Assembly: GCA_900549275.1 (NCBI GenBank)
Contig: URNU01000052.1
Location: forward strand, 1-8,082
Direction of reading: 5' to 3'
DNA: 8,082 nt
Source: an uncultured Collinsella sp.
GTDB lineage: Bacteria; Actinomycetota; Coriobacteriia; Coriobacteriales; Coriobacteriaceae
Position 1 is the first letter of the stretch; the number at the start of each line of letters is the position of its first letter. Under the pieces are notes generated by a model, which did no database searches, had not been told where the DNA came from, and saw only the letters and a list, made by a program, of their open reading frames with translations. Below, one piece after another: positions 1 through 6,300 of the stretch. The translations under genes and the position numbers were made by a program.

Positions 1-1
1 C

Positions 2-457
2 GATTCTGCTGTGGAGCAGGCTGCGGTGGACGCCAGCGAGAGGGTCGCCGCTGCCGCTGCCGAGCGCGATGCCGCCGCGCGTGCCGCCGAGGAGGCTCGT
101 GCCGACGCCGACGCGCGTATCGCTGCAGCCGAGCTCGAGGCGGGGGAGCGTATTGAGCAGGAACTCGCCGACGCCAAGGCCGCGCACGAGCGCGAGCTCG
201 AAGCCGCCCGCGCGGAGATGCAGCAGCGCTTGGACTCGTTGGCGCACGAGCTGGAGCAGGCCGAGCGCGATCGCGCCCGTGCCGAGCGCCGTGCCGAGGG
301 CAACAGTCTGTCGCGCTATCTGCTGGCTCGTCTGCGCGGCGAGGCTGGCGAGGGCGTGGCCGCTGCGCCTGACGAGGATGGCGCTTCTGCGTCGGATGTC
401 ACCGAGGCCGAGGTCGCTGCCGACCCCGAGACTTCTGCAAAGGACGACGACAAGTGA
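2..457 (+). CDS. C-terminal part of an Ala/Glu/Arg-rich coiled-coil protein (5' end outside window)
   Basis: The reading frame is open to the left edge, so this is probably the 3' end of a longer gene; a GTG at position 11 has no clear ribosome binding site. About 150 residues are visible. The first ~100 are a nearly unbroken run of Ala, Glu, Arg, Asp and Gln with heptad-like spacing of Leu/Ile/Ala, as expected for a long alpha-helical coiled coil. A short more hydrophobic patch (SRYLLARLRG) follows, then an acidic Ala/Asp/Glu/Ser tail ending in KDDDK. No enzymatic motif, signal peptide or membrane segment is visible in this part. Its stop codon overlaps the start of the signal peptidase gene, so the two are co-transcribed and probably translationally coupled. 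I do not recognise the family. A role alongside the peptidase, such as scaffold or cytoplasmic partner, is only a guess from position. Confidence 0.75.
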   Translation, partial: DSAVEQAAVDASERVAAAAAERDAAARAAEEARADADARIAAAELEAGERIEQELADAKAAHERELEAARAEMQQRLDSLAHELEQAERDRARAERRAEGNSLSRYLLARLRGEAGEGVAAAPDEDGASASDVTEAEVAADPETSAKDDDK

Positions 458-1161
458 TGAAGCATGTGCTCCGCGTGATCAACGTGCTGGCGACCGTGGT
501 GATCCTGGTCGCCTTTGTGGTGCTGCTGCGCACGGTGTTCACGCCCGCCGGCGAGATCCCCACCATCATGGGCTATGGCTTTATGCGCACGCTGACCGGC
601 TCGATGGAGCCGGCGATTCCCGTGCATTCGTTTATCGTCGTCGATACCGACAACAGCCAGGCCTACCAGGTCGGCGACATCATCACCTTCCATTCGTCCG
701 ATGACGCGCTGGAGGGTTCGCTCAACACGCACCGCATCGTATCCGTGGAGGCCGCGGCCGACGGCACGCCGGTTTACCGCACCAAGGGCGATGCCAATCC
801 GGTCGAGGATGCTGCGCCCGTGCCTGCCGCCGACGTGGTGGGCCGCGTGATCTTTGTCTCGGCGGGGCTGGGCGTGGTGGTCTCGTTGCTTACCAACCCG
901 CTGCTGTTCTTCCCGCTTATCGTGGTGCCTCTGATCGTGCTGTTGGTGCTCGAGATTCGCCATATGGTCAAAACCACGCAAGAGGTGGCACGCGCCGAGG
1001 ACGAGGCCGCCCTGCGCGCTGCTGTGGAGCAGATTCGCGAAAAGCGTCGCCGCGAGCAGGAGGGCCAGGACAGCGCCAAGGAGCAGAGCGACGGCGAGCA
1101 TACCGATGGAAGCGCGGAAGCCGATCCCGGCGCCCTAGACGATTCCAGCCACTCGGCATAG
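457..1161 (+). CDS. signal peptidase I, SipW/Sec11-like (Ser/His type)
   Basis: A membrane-bound protease that removes signal peptides from exported proteins on the outer face of the cytoplasmic membrane. Numbering from ATG 457: an N-terminal membrane helix at about 7-28, then the catalytic box TGSMEPAIP with nucleophile Ser49. NTHRIV follows with His92 where the usual bacterial enzyme has a Lys, then RTKGDANPVED with Asp112 and Asp118. The box GRVIFVSAGLGVVVS leads into a second helix at about 148-167. Ser/His rather than Ser/Lys places it in the archaeal/ER-type SipW branch. A charged cytoplasmic tail of ~65 residues, rich in Glu, Arg, Lys and Ser, completes the 234-aa protein. The ATG overlaps the upstream stop (TGATG). 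A GTG three bases earlier (454) is equally possible and sits at better spacing (9 nt) from AAAGGA at 439-444. In known systems SipW processes a few dedicated substrates such as TasA-like fibre proteins or pilins; none is in the window. Confidence 0.9.
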   Translation: MKHVLRVINVLATVVILVAFVVLLRTVFTPAGEIPTIMGYGFMRTLTGSMEPAIPVHSFIVVDTDNSQAYQVGDIITFHSSDDALEGSLNTHRIVSVEAAADGTPVYRTKGDANPVEDAAPVPAADVVGRVIFVSAGLGVVVSLLTNPLLFFPLIVVPLIVLLVLEIRHMVKTTQEVARAEDEAALRAAVEQIREKRRREQEGQDSAKEQSDGEHTDGSAEADPGALDDSSHSA

Positions 1162-1198
1162 CTCTTCGGTGCCCTTAGTCCCTGCAATTTGGATGCTC

Positions 1199-1225
1199 GT
1201 AGATGTTCCGAATCATCTGCTTTTT
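1199..1225 (+). terminator. probable rho-independent terminator after the signal peptidase gene
   Basis: A seven-pair stem (GTAGATG at 1199-1205 with CATCTGC at 1214-1220, one G-T pair) closes an 8-base loop and is followed at once by TTTTT (1221-1225). It lies 38 bases after the signal peptidase stop. The stem is short and only moderately GC-rich, so termination may be partial. Confidence 0.5.
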
Positions 1226-1239
1226 CATACCAATATTCG

Positions 1240-1248
1240 TGCTACAGT
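1240..1248 (+). promoter_or_regulatory. candidate extended -10 promoter element for the EamA transporter gene
   Basis: TGCTACAGT fits an extended -10 (TGn followed by TACAGT, 4 of 6 to consensus), 38 bases before the transporter start. A poor -35 candidate, TTTTCA at 1222-1227, stands at a short 15-base spacing and overlaps the preceding T-tract. The match is weak and rests mainly on position. Confidence 0.3.
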
Positions 1249-1286
1249 TTGAGCGCTTTGTTGCCAATTGATTTCGGGGGAGTGGA

Positions 1287-2309
1287 ATGGAGCAGGAGCG
1301 CACAGCTCAGCGTGCACGCGAAAGGGCTTCGGTGCCGATGACGGCGGCGTCCGATTTTGTCGTGCCCGAGGGAACTGACGAGCTCAGCCGCAACACCCGT
1401 CGCGCCTGGCGCGACCGTCTCAACGACGCTCAGACGCGCAAGATGATCACGGGCGTTTTAGCCACGCTGGTGGGCGGTTCGTTTTGGGGTTTCTCGGGTA
1501 CCAGCGCGAGTTTTTTGTTCGATACCTACCATGTCGATACGCTGTGGCTTATGAGCATACGGCAGATTCTCGCCGGCCTGCTCTTTATGGCTGTGGTTGT
1601 CACGCACGACCGCGCACGCCTGGTCAAGCTTTGGACGACGCCCGCTGATCGCAAGCAGCTGCTGCTCTTTACCGCTTTTGGCCTGCTCTTTAACCAGTTT
1701 TGTTATCTTTCGGCCGTGCGCCTGACCAATGCCGGAACCGCGACGGTGCTCCAGTGCCTGCAGCTGGTCATCATCATGGGTTACGCCTGCGTGGTCGATC
1801 GCCGCATGCCGCGCGCACGCGAGACGATCGGCATTGGTCTGGCCCTCGGCGGCACCTTTTTAATCGCTACCGGCGGTGACCCCACCAGCTTGAGCATCTC
1901 GCCGCTCGGCCTGGTTGCGGGCCTTATGTGTGCGGTCAGCGCCACCTGCATGGCGGTGATTCCCGCCAAGATTCTGCCCGAATACGGCAGCCCCATCGTT
2001 ACAGGCTCTGCCATGCTCGCAGCGGGCGTGGTCTCGTGCGTCTTCGTGCAGCCGTGGGCTCATATGCCGGCGCTCGATGCTGCCGGTATCGAGGCGCTCG
2101 CGGTGTTTGTGGTCATTGGCTCGTTTTTTGCCTACATGCTGTATATGCAGGGCGTTAAGGACATCGGCTCGGTGCGTGCGAGCCTCATCGGAACTGTGGA
2201 GCCGGTTTCGGCGACCATCACCAGCGCCGTTATGCTGGGCACGGTGTTTTTGCCGACCGACCTTATCGGCTTTGTCATGATCATCGTGATGATGTTCCTG
2301 ACGGTATAG
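1287..2309 (+). CDS. EamA-family (drug/metabolite transporter superfamily) inner-membrane permease
   Basis: A 340-aa polytopic protein, probably an exporter or permease for a small metabolite; the substrate cannot be read from sequence. After a hydrophilic, charged N-terminal arm of about 50 residues there are ten predicted helices, at roughly 53-70, 86-106, 124-142, 149-169, 178-195, 206-226, 237-254, 268-288, 299-319 and 324-340. This is the two-times-five EamA repeat layout. Typical family features are the small/aromatic GGSFWGFSG in helix 1, LTNAGTATVLQ before helix 4 (the first-repeat signature) and the matching VRASLIGTVEPVSATITS in the second repeat. The start is supported by GGGGGAG at 1276-1282, though its 4-base spacing is tight. 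The long N-terminal arm is unusual for the family. The protein stops right at the end of helix 10 with no tail; I see no frameshift explaining this. It is flanked by hairpins and appears to be a single-gene unit. Confidence 0.9.
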   Translation: MEQERTAQRARERASVPMTAASDFVVPEGTDELSRNTRRAWRDRLNDAQTRKMITGVLATLVGGSFWGFSGTSASFLFDTYHVDTLWLMSIRQILAGLLFMAVVVTHDRARLVKLWTTPADRKQLLLFTAFGLLFNQFCYLSAVRLTNAGTATVLQCLQLVIIMGYACVVDRRMPRARETIGIGLALGGTFLIATGGDPTSLSISPLGLVAGLMCAVSATCMAVIPAKILPEYGSPIVTGSAMLAAGVVSCVFVQPWAHMPALDAAGIEALAVFVVIGSFFAYMLYMQGVKDIGSVRASLIGTVEPVSATITSAVMLGTVFLPTDLIGFVMIIVMMFLTV

Positions 2310-2334
2310 CTTACGCCGCTGCCTAGATGGACAC

Positions 2335-2365
2335 GGTGTTGCACCACAATTCCGCGAATTGGTGC
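2335..2365 (+). terminator. hairpin region after the EamA gene, possible weak terminator
   Basis: GCACC-AC-AATTC (2341-2352) pairs with GAATTGGTGC (2356-2365) to give a ten-pair stem with a two-base bulge and a 3-base loop. There is no T-tract after it, so it may act with Rho, as an mRNA 3' end stabiliser, or not at all. GGTG at 2335-2338 can instead pair with CACC at 2342-2345, which competes for part of the same strand. Confidence 0.35.
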
Positions 2366-2382
2366 CTGCATCTGGAGTTTAA

Positions 2383-2409
2383 CTGACGATGCCAAATATG
2401 TCATAAACT
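2383..2409 (+). promoter_or_regulatory. candidate promoter with imperfect palindrome for the DUF4012 gene
   Basis: A possible -35 (CTGACG, 2383-2388) and -10 (TAAACT, 2404-2409) are each 4 of 6 to consensus with a 15-base spacer. The spacer is nearly filled by the imperfect palindrome ATGCCAAATATGTCAT (2389-2404; 12 of 16 positions symmetric), which could be an operator. This AT-rich patch stands out in a GC-rich window and lies 40 bases before the start codon. Both elements are weak matches. Confidence 0.25.
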
Positions 2410-2448
2410 AATAGCGTTATTGACTTTTAGTATTGCGAGGACTCCTCT

Positions 2449-4788
2449 ATGGCTGGTAACCACTTTAAGAACGGCGACGGCGAGCGCCCTGCAGTTCCGC
2501 CGCGTTCAAATGGGACCGGAAACGCTGGCGTACCGAGTGGATCCAGCCAAAACGGTGCTGGCAACCGTACGTCTCCGGGCGAAACGGCGATGTTTACCGC
2601 TCTGTACGAACAGTCTCAAAAGGCAAAACAGGCTGGTCGCGTAGGCAGGCAGGCATTTCCGGGCGGGGCGGGCTCTGCGGCTTCACCGGACGGGGTCCGT
2701 CCGGCGCCAACGGGCGGTGCAAATGTCGCCGGCCCCGCTGGCCCCGCTAACAACGCTCATCGCGCCCACAACGCCGGCCCCATCAACTCTGCCAATCCCG
2801 CCAATAGTGCTTCTTCTGCTGGAGACGCAGGGCTTACGGGTAACCTAGGCACTATCTATACGGGCGCTTCCGAAACCGGCACGTTTGCCCGTCTCGATGA
2901 CGGCGGTGCCGAGTTTAAGGGCTCGGGCTCTAAAGAAGATTATTACGATTTTGGCTTGAACTACGGCGGTGATTCCTCGACGAGCCCGACCTCGAACGGC
3001 CTGGTTCGCCATCGCCATCGCAAGGGCGAGCGCAAGAACCGCCGCGTTTCGGCTATTGTCGCTGCCATCGTCGCGGTGGTTCTTGTCGCTTTTGGCGTGA
3101 GTGGCTTCATGCTGTTTAACTCGGCGAAAACCGTGAAGAGCCAGGCAAAGGAAACTGTCGAGATCGTCGGCGGCCTTAAGGACAAGGTCACGTCGGGCGA
3201 TTTTTCGACCCTGCCCGACGATGCGAAAAAGATCGACGAGCTCTGCAGTAGCATGAAGAAGGAGACCTCGAGCCCGGTGTGGACGATGGCCTCGTTCATT
3301 CCGGTGTACGGCGGCGACATTAATGCCGCCCGTACCATGGTCGACGCTCTGTCCGATGTTTCGAGCGGCGCGCTGGTCCCCATGGCCGATAATCTCGCTC
3401 AGGCAACGCCCGGTAAGCTGTTCCAGGACGGGACAATCAACGTGTCCGCGCTGCAGGCGGTCGCCGATTCGCTCTCCGATAGCTCGAAGGCGTTTAAGAG
3501 CGCCAATGAAAAGATTCAGGGTATTGGCGATACGCATATCGCCCAGGTGACCGAGCTGGTCGATAAGGCAAAGGACGGCTTTGCCACCCTGAACGGTGCG
3601 GTCGACGCGGCGGAGAAAGTCGCCCCCGTTCTGCCCCAGATGCTCGGCGCCAATGGCCAGACGCGCAACTATCTTTTGTATGCCATGAACAACGTCGAGA
3701 TTCGTGCTTGCGGCGGTTTTGGTGGTTCGCAAGGTTTGATTTCAGTTACCGATGGTCAGATGTCGATTGGCGAGTTTGTTCCCCGCATTGGACTCAGCGA
3801 GGATGAGGCAGTCGAGAGCGTCGACGAAGAGGATGAGGCACTGTTCGGCAACCACAGTAACCTGTACAACTCGGGCAATACCTATTCACCCGATTGGCCC
3901 CGCAACTCGCAGCGTGTCGCCGCGCTGTGGAAGTCCCAGTATGGGCAGGACGTTGATGGCGTCGTCGGCATCGATCCTGTGTTCTTGCAGTACCTGCTGG
4001 GCCTTGTCGGTAATGTCTCGCTGCCCGATGGTACGGTCGTCGACGGTACCAACGCGGCGAAGGTTCTCATGCACGATGTGTATTGGAACTATCCGGTCGA
4101 AGAATCGGACGGCATCTTTGCGTCTGTTGCCAGCGCCGCCTTCGACAAGATTCTCGGTGGCATCGGTGACGTCGACGTTACGAAGCTTGTCGGTGCATTC
4201 GAGCGCGGTGCCGAAGAGGGTCGTCTGATTGCTTGGATGAGAAACGATGACGAGCAGAATGCCATCAAGGAGACGGGCATTGACGCTTCGCTGCCCGATC
4301 CGGATGATCCGAGTGCCGATCCCGTTGCCGGCGTTTACTTTAACAACCTGAGCTTCTCCAAGCTCGACTGGTATCTGAACGCCGACACGCAGATTGGCCA
4401 GGGCGTGAAGAACGGCGACGGCACGTGCTCCTATCGCATCACCGTTACCCTGACGAACATCATGACGCAGGAGGAGGCTGGCAAGCTGCCCGACTACGTT
4501 GCGGCGGGCGCATCCGATGCCGCGCGTGACGACGAACGCCTGAATGTCTCAGTGTTTGCCCCGACGGGCGGCAACATCAGTGACCTTACGGTTGAGGGCA
4601 CCCAGTTTGGTCTTGGCGCCGCTACGTGGCATGGAATCCCCTTCTATTCGGGCACCGTTGACCTGCATGCTGGCGAGACGACGACGATCACGTATACGCT
4701 GACCACGTCGGCCGAGGCGGGGGACAAGCCGCTTACGCTGCGTCAGACTCCTACATGCCAGGCGGCTCGCGACAGCGCGTCGGCGTAG
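2449..4788 (+). CDS. DUF4012 domain-containing single-pass membrane protein
   Basis: A 779-aa protein of unknown function. The start is well supported by GAGGA at 2437-2441, seven bases upstream. Residues 1-187 are hydrophilic and low in complexity, rich in Gly, Asn, Ala, Ser and Pro, with degenerate short Asn-Ala-type repeats at about 90-127. A basic cluster (HRHRKGERKNRR, 188-199) precedes one membrane helix at 201-223, which predicts an N-inside, C-outside topology. The ectodomain begins with a helical stretch to about 400. It then carries the DUF4012 signature NNVEIRACGGFGGSQG at 414-429 (family pattern N-x-x-E-x-R-x-x-GGF-x-GS-x-G), an acidic segment at about 450-465 and a beta-rich C-terminal part. 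Four ectodomain cysteines (266, 421, 660, 770) could form two disulfides. DUF4012 proteins are found in actinobacteria and often near surface-polysaccharide genes, but no glycosyltransferase lies in this window. It appears monocistronic. The family call is firm; the function is not known. Confidence 0.88.
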   Translation: MAGNHFKNGDGERPAVPPRSNGTGNAGVPSGSSQNGAGNRTSPGETAMFTALYEQSQKAKQAGRVGRQAFPGGAGSAASPDGVRPAPTGGANVAGPAGPANNAHRAHNAGPINSANPANSASSAGDAGLTGNLGTIYTGASETGTFARLDDGGAEFKGSGSKEDYYDFGLNYGGDSSTSPTSNGLVRHRHRKGERKNRRVSAIVAAIVAVVLVAFGVSGFMLFNSAKTVKSQAKETVEIVGGLKDKVTSGDFSTLPDDAKKIDELCSSMKKETSSPVWTMASFIPVYGGDINAARTMVDALSDVSSGALVPMADNLAQATPGKLFQDGTINVSALQAVADSLSDSSKAFKSANEKIQGIGDTHIAQVTELVDKAKDGFATLNGAVDAAEKVAPVLPQMLGANGQTRNYLLYAMNNVEIRACGGFGGSQGLISVTDGQMSIGEFVPRIGLSEDEAVESVDEEDEALFGNHSNLYNSGNTYSPDWPRNSQRVAALWKSQYGQDVDGVVGIDPVFLQYLLGLVGNVSLPDGTVVDGTNAAKVLMHDVYWNYPVEESDGIFASVASAAFDKILGGIGDVDVTKLVGAFERGAEEGRLIAWMRNDDEQNAIKETGIDASLPDPDDPSADPVAGVYFNNLSFSKLDWYLNADTQIGQGVKNGDGTCSYRITVTLTNIMTQEEAGKLPDYVAAGASDAARDDERLNVSVFAPTGGNISDLTVEGTQFGLGAATWHGIPFYSGTVDLHAGETTTITYTLTTSAEAGDKPLTLRQTPTCQAARDSASA

Positions 4789-4806
4789 GGTTTTTCTGGT
4801 AGCGCA

Positions 4807-4812
4807 GATAAT
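4807..4812 (+). promoter_or_regulatory. candidate -10 element upstream of glmM
   Basis: GATAAT matches the -10 consensus at 5 of 6 positions, but there is no recognisable -35 at normal spacing and no TGn extension. Transcription from here would start near 4819, placing the hairpin at 4826-4852 at the very 5' end of the glmM mRNA. Confidence 0.3.
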
Positions 4813-4825
4813 CGAGTACCATTTT

Positions 4826-4860
4826 GGGGCGGACAGGCAATCTGTTCGCCCCTATTTTGT
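4826..4860 (+). terminator. strong hairpin with T-rich tail between the DUF4012 gene and glmM (terminator or glmM leader attenuator)
   Basis: GGGGCGGACAG (4826-4836) pairs with CTGTTCGCCCC (4842-4852): eleven pairs including one G-T, with loop GCAAT. TATTTTGT follows (4853-4860). It has the form of an intrinsic terminator for the upstream gene. However, its T-tract directly touches AAGGAG, the ribosome binding site of glmM, so any transcript reaching glmM from upstream must read through it. Confidence 0.75.
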
Positions 4861-4866
4861 AAGGAG
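4861..4866 (+). promoter_or_regulatory. glmM ribosome binding site
   Basis: AAGGAG, five bases before the ATG at 4872, fixes the glmM start. It follows the T-rich tail of the preceding hairpin with no gap, so the hairpin could influence ribosome access as well as transcription. Confidence 0.75.
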
Positions 4867-4871
4867 AGCGC

Positions 4872-6203
4872 ATGAAGTACTTTGGCACCGATGGCTTTCG
4901 CGGCGAGGCCAACGTTGGGCTGACGGTAGAGCACGCCTATAAGATCGGCCGCTTTGTGGGCTGGTATTACGGCGCCAACCGCGGGACCAAGGCGCGCGTG
5001 ATCGTGGGCAAGGACACGCGTCGCTCGAGCTATATGTTCGAGGCGGCGCTGGTGAGCGGCTTGGTCGCGAGCGGCGCGGACGCCTACATGCTGCACGTGA
5101 TCCCGACGCCGGGCGTGGCGCATCAGACCGTGGAGGGCTGCTTCGATTGCGGCATCATGATCAGCGCGAGCCACAACCCGTTTTGCGATAACGGCATTAA
5201 GCTCGTCAATAGCGATGGCTTTAAGATGGACGAGGACGTGCTGGAGCTCATCGAGGACTACATCGATGGCAAGAGAGAGGTGCCGCTGGCAACGGGCAAC
5301 CACATCGGTGCCACGGTGGACTACATGCAGGGTCGCAACCGCTACATCGCCTCGCTCATCGCAAGCGCGAATTTTTCGCTGCAGGGCGTCAAAATCGGCA
5401 TCGACTGCGCCAACGGCTCGGCATCCTCGGTGGCCAAGCCGGTGTTCGACGCGCTGGGCGCCGATGTGCGCGTGATTAACGCCGCGCCCGATGGCTTTAA
5501 CATCAACGTCGATTGCGGCTCCACGCATATGGAGCGCCTGCAGCGCCACGTGGTGGAGCAGGGCCTGGACGTGGGCTTTGCCTACGACGGCGATGCCGAC
5601 CGCTGCCTGGCCGTGGACGAGCGCGGCCGCGTGGTCGATGGCGACCAGATCCTGTACGTGTGCGGCGTGTACCTGAACAAGCACGGTCGCCTTTCGGGCG
5701 GTACCGTGGTGCCGACAATCGCCAGCAACTTTGGCCTGATCAAGTCGCTGGAGCTTGCCGGTCTGAGCGCCGTGACCAGCGGCGTGGGCGACCGTCACGT
5801 GTATGCAAAGATGCGCGAGGGCGGCTACAGCCTGGGTGGAGAGCAGACGGGCCACACGATCTTTGGCGATATCGAGCGCACGGGCGACGGCATTATGACC
5901 TCGCTGCGTGTGATGGAAGTGATTCGTGCCGAGCGCGAGACGCTCTCGCAGCTCACGGCTCCGTGCAAACTGCTGCCGCAGGCGCAGGTTGCCGTGCGCG
6001 TGGCCGACAAGGATGCCGCGCTCGAGAACATGGGCGTGCAGAACGCGATCGCCGAGGCCGAGGCCGCGCTGGCGGGCGAGGGCCGCGTGCTCGTGCGTAA
6101 GAGCGGAACCGAGTCGGTGATTCGCGTGCTGGCCGAGGCGCCCGACCAAGCATCCGCCGATGCCGCCATGAAGCGCATCGCCGCCGCGCTGGAAGCTCTG
6201 TAA
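4872..6203 (+). CDS. glmM: phosphoglucosamine mutase
   Basis: Interconverts glucosamine-6-phosphate and glucosamine-1-phosphate in the cytoplasm, feeding UDP-GlcNAc for peptidoglycan and surface polymers. The 443-aa length is normal for GlmM (about 445). The N-terminus KYFGTDGFRGEAN is typical of the family. The active-site loop GIMISASHNP carries the phosphoserine Ser100, and the magnesium-binding loop DGDADR has Asp239, Asp241 and Asp243. The sugar-specificity loop GGEQTGH (322-328) matches the glucosamine-type enzyme rather than phosphomannomutase. The phosphate-binding loop RKSGTESVIRV (409-419) is present with Ser415 where most GlmM proteins have Pro. The start follows AAGGAG with five-base spacing. 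The gene stands alone between a leader hairpin and a bidirectional terminator; glmS and glmU are not in the window. A 489-codon open frame on the opposite strand is a composition shadow. Confidence 0.96.
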   Translation: MKYFGTDGFRGEANVGLTVEHAYKIGRFVGWYYGANRGTKARVIVGKDTRRSSYMFEAALVSGLVASGADAYMLHVIPTPGVAHQTVEGCFDCGIMISASHNPFCDNGIKLVNSDGFKMDEDVLELIEDYIDGKREVPLATGNHIGATVDYMQGRNRYIASLIASANFSLQGVKIGIDCANGSASSVAKPVFDALGADVRVINAAPDGFNINVDCGSTHMERLQRHVVEQGLDVGFAYDGDADRCLAVDERGRVVDGDQILYVCGVYLNKHGRLSGGTVVPTIASNFGLIKSLELAGLSAVTSGVGDRHVYAKMREGGYSLGGEQTGHTIFGDIERTGDGIMTSLRVMEVIRAERETLSQLTAPCKLLPQAQVAVRVADKDAALENMGVQNAIAEAEAALAGEGRVLVRKSGTESVIRVLAEAPDQASADAAMKRIAAALEAL

Positions 6204-6239
6204 GGTAGTCATTGGGGACGTTCTTAAACGACTAGGTGA

Positions 6240-6279
6240 AAAGGGGGCGCCGCGGAACCAATTCCGCGGCGCCCCCTTT
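6240..6279. terminator. bidirectional rho-independent terminator between glmM and the M32 carboxypeptidase gene
   Basis: A perfect 15-pair GC-rich stem (6243-6257 with 6262-6276) closes loop CCAA. Flanking AAA (6240-6242) and TTT (6277-6279) extend it to 18 pairs, with an extra A at 6239 on the left side. T-runs therefore follow the stem on both strands. It lies 36 bases after the glmM stop and 21 bases beyond the carboxypeptidase stop, so it can end both convergent genes. Confidence 0.93.
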
Positions 6280-6300
6280 GCGTTGGCGTGTGCCTAAGCT

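Noticed and set aside
316..1101. A 261-codon minus-strand open frame across the coiled-coil and signal peptidase genes
   Set aside because: It spans two overlapping plus-strand genes, one with clear SipW motifs. Its translation is His/Arg/Gly-rich with no motif.
2690..2830. Repetitive-looking GC-rich DNA in the 5' part of the DUF4012 gene, considered as a tandem repeat or CRISPR-like array
   Set aside because: The repetition is at the amino-acid level (Asn, Ala, Gly, Pro, Ser) with irregular units, in frame with the gene. There are no constant repeats or evenly sized spacers.
2845..3732. A 295-codon minus-strand open frame inside the DUF4012 gene
   Set aside because: It is antisense to a gene with a good ribosome binding site, membrane helix and family signature, and shows no independent support.
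4743..6212. A 489-codon open frame on the minus strand, opposite glmM
   Set aside because: It mirrors glmM almost exactly, and its translation is His/Ala/Arg-rich without any recognisable motif. Long antisense frames are common opposite GC-rich genes, and glmM on the plus strand has all its family motifs and a ribosome binding site.
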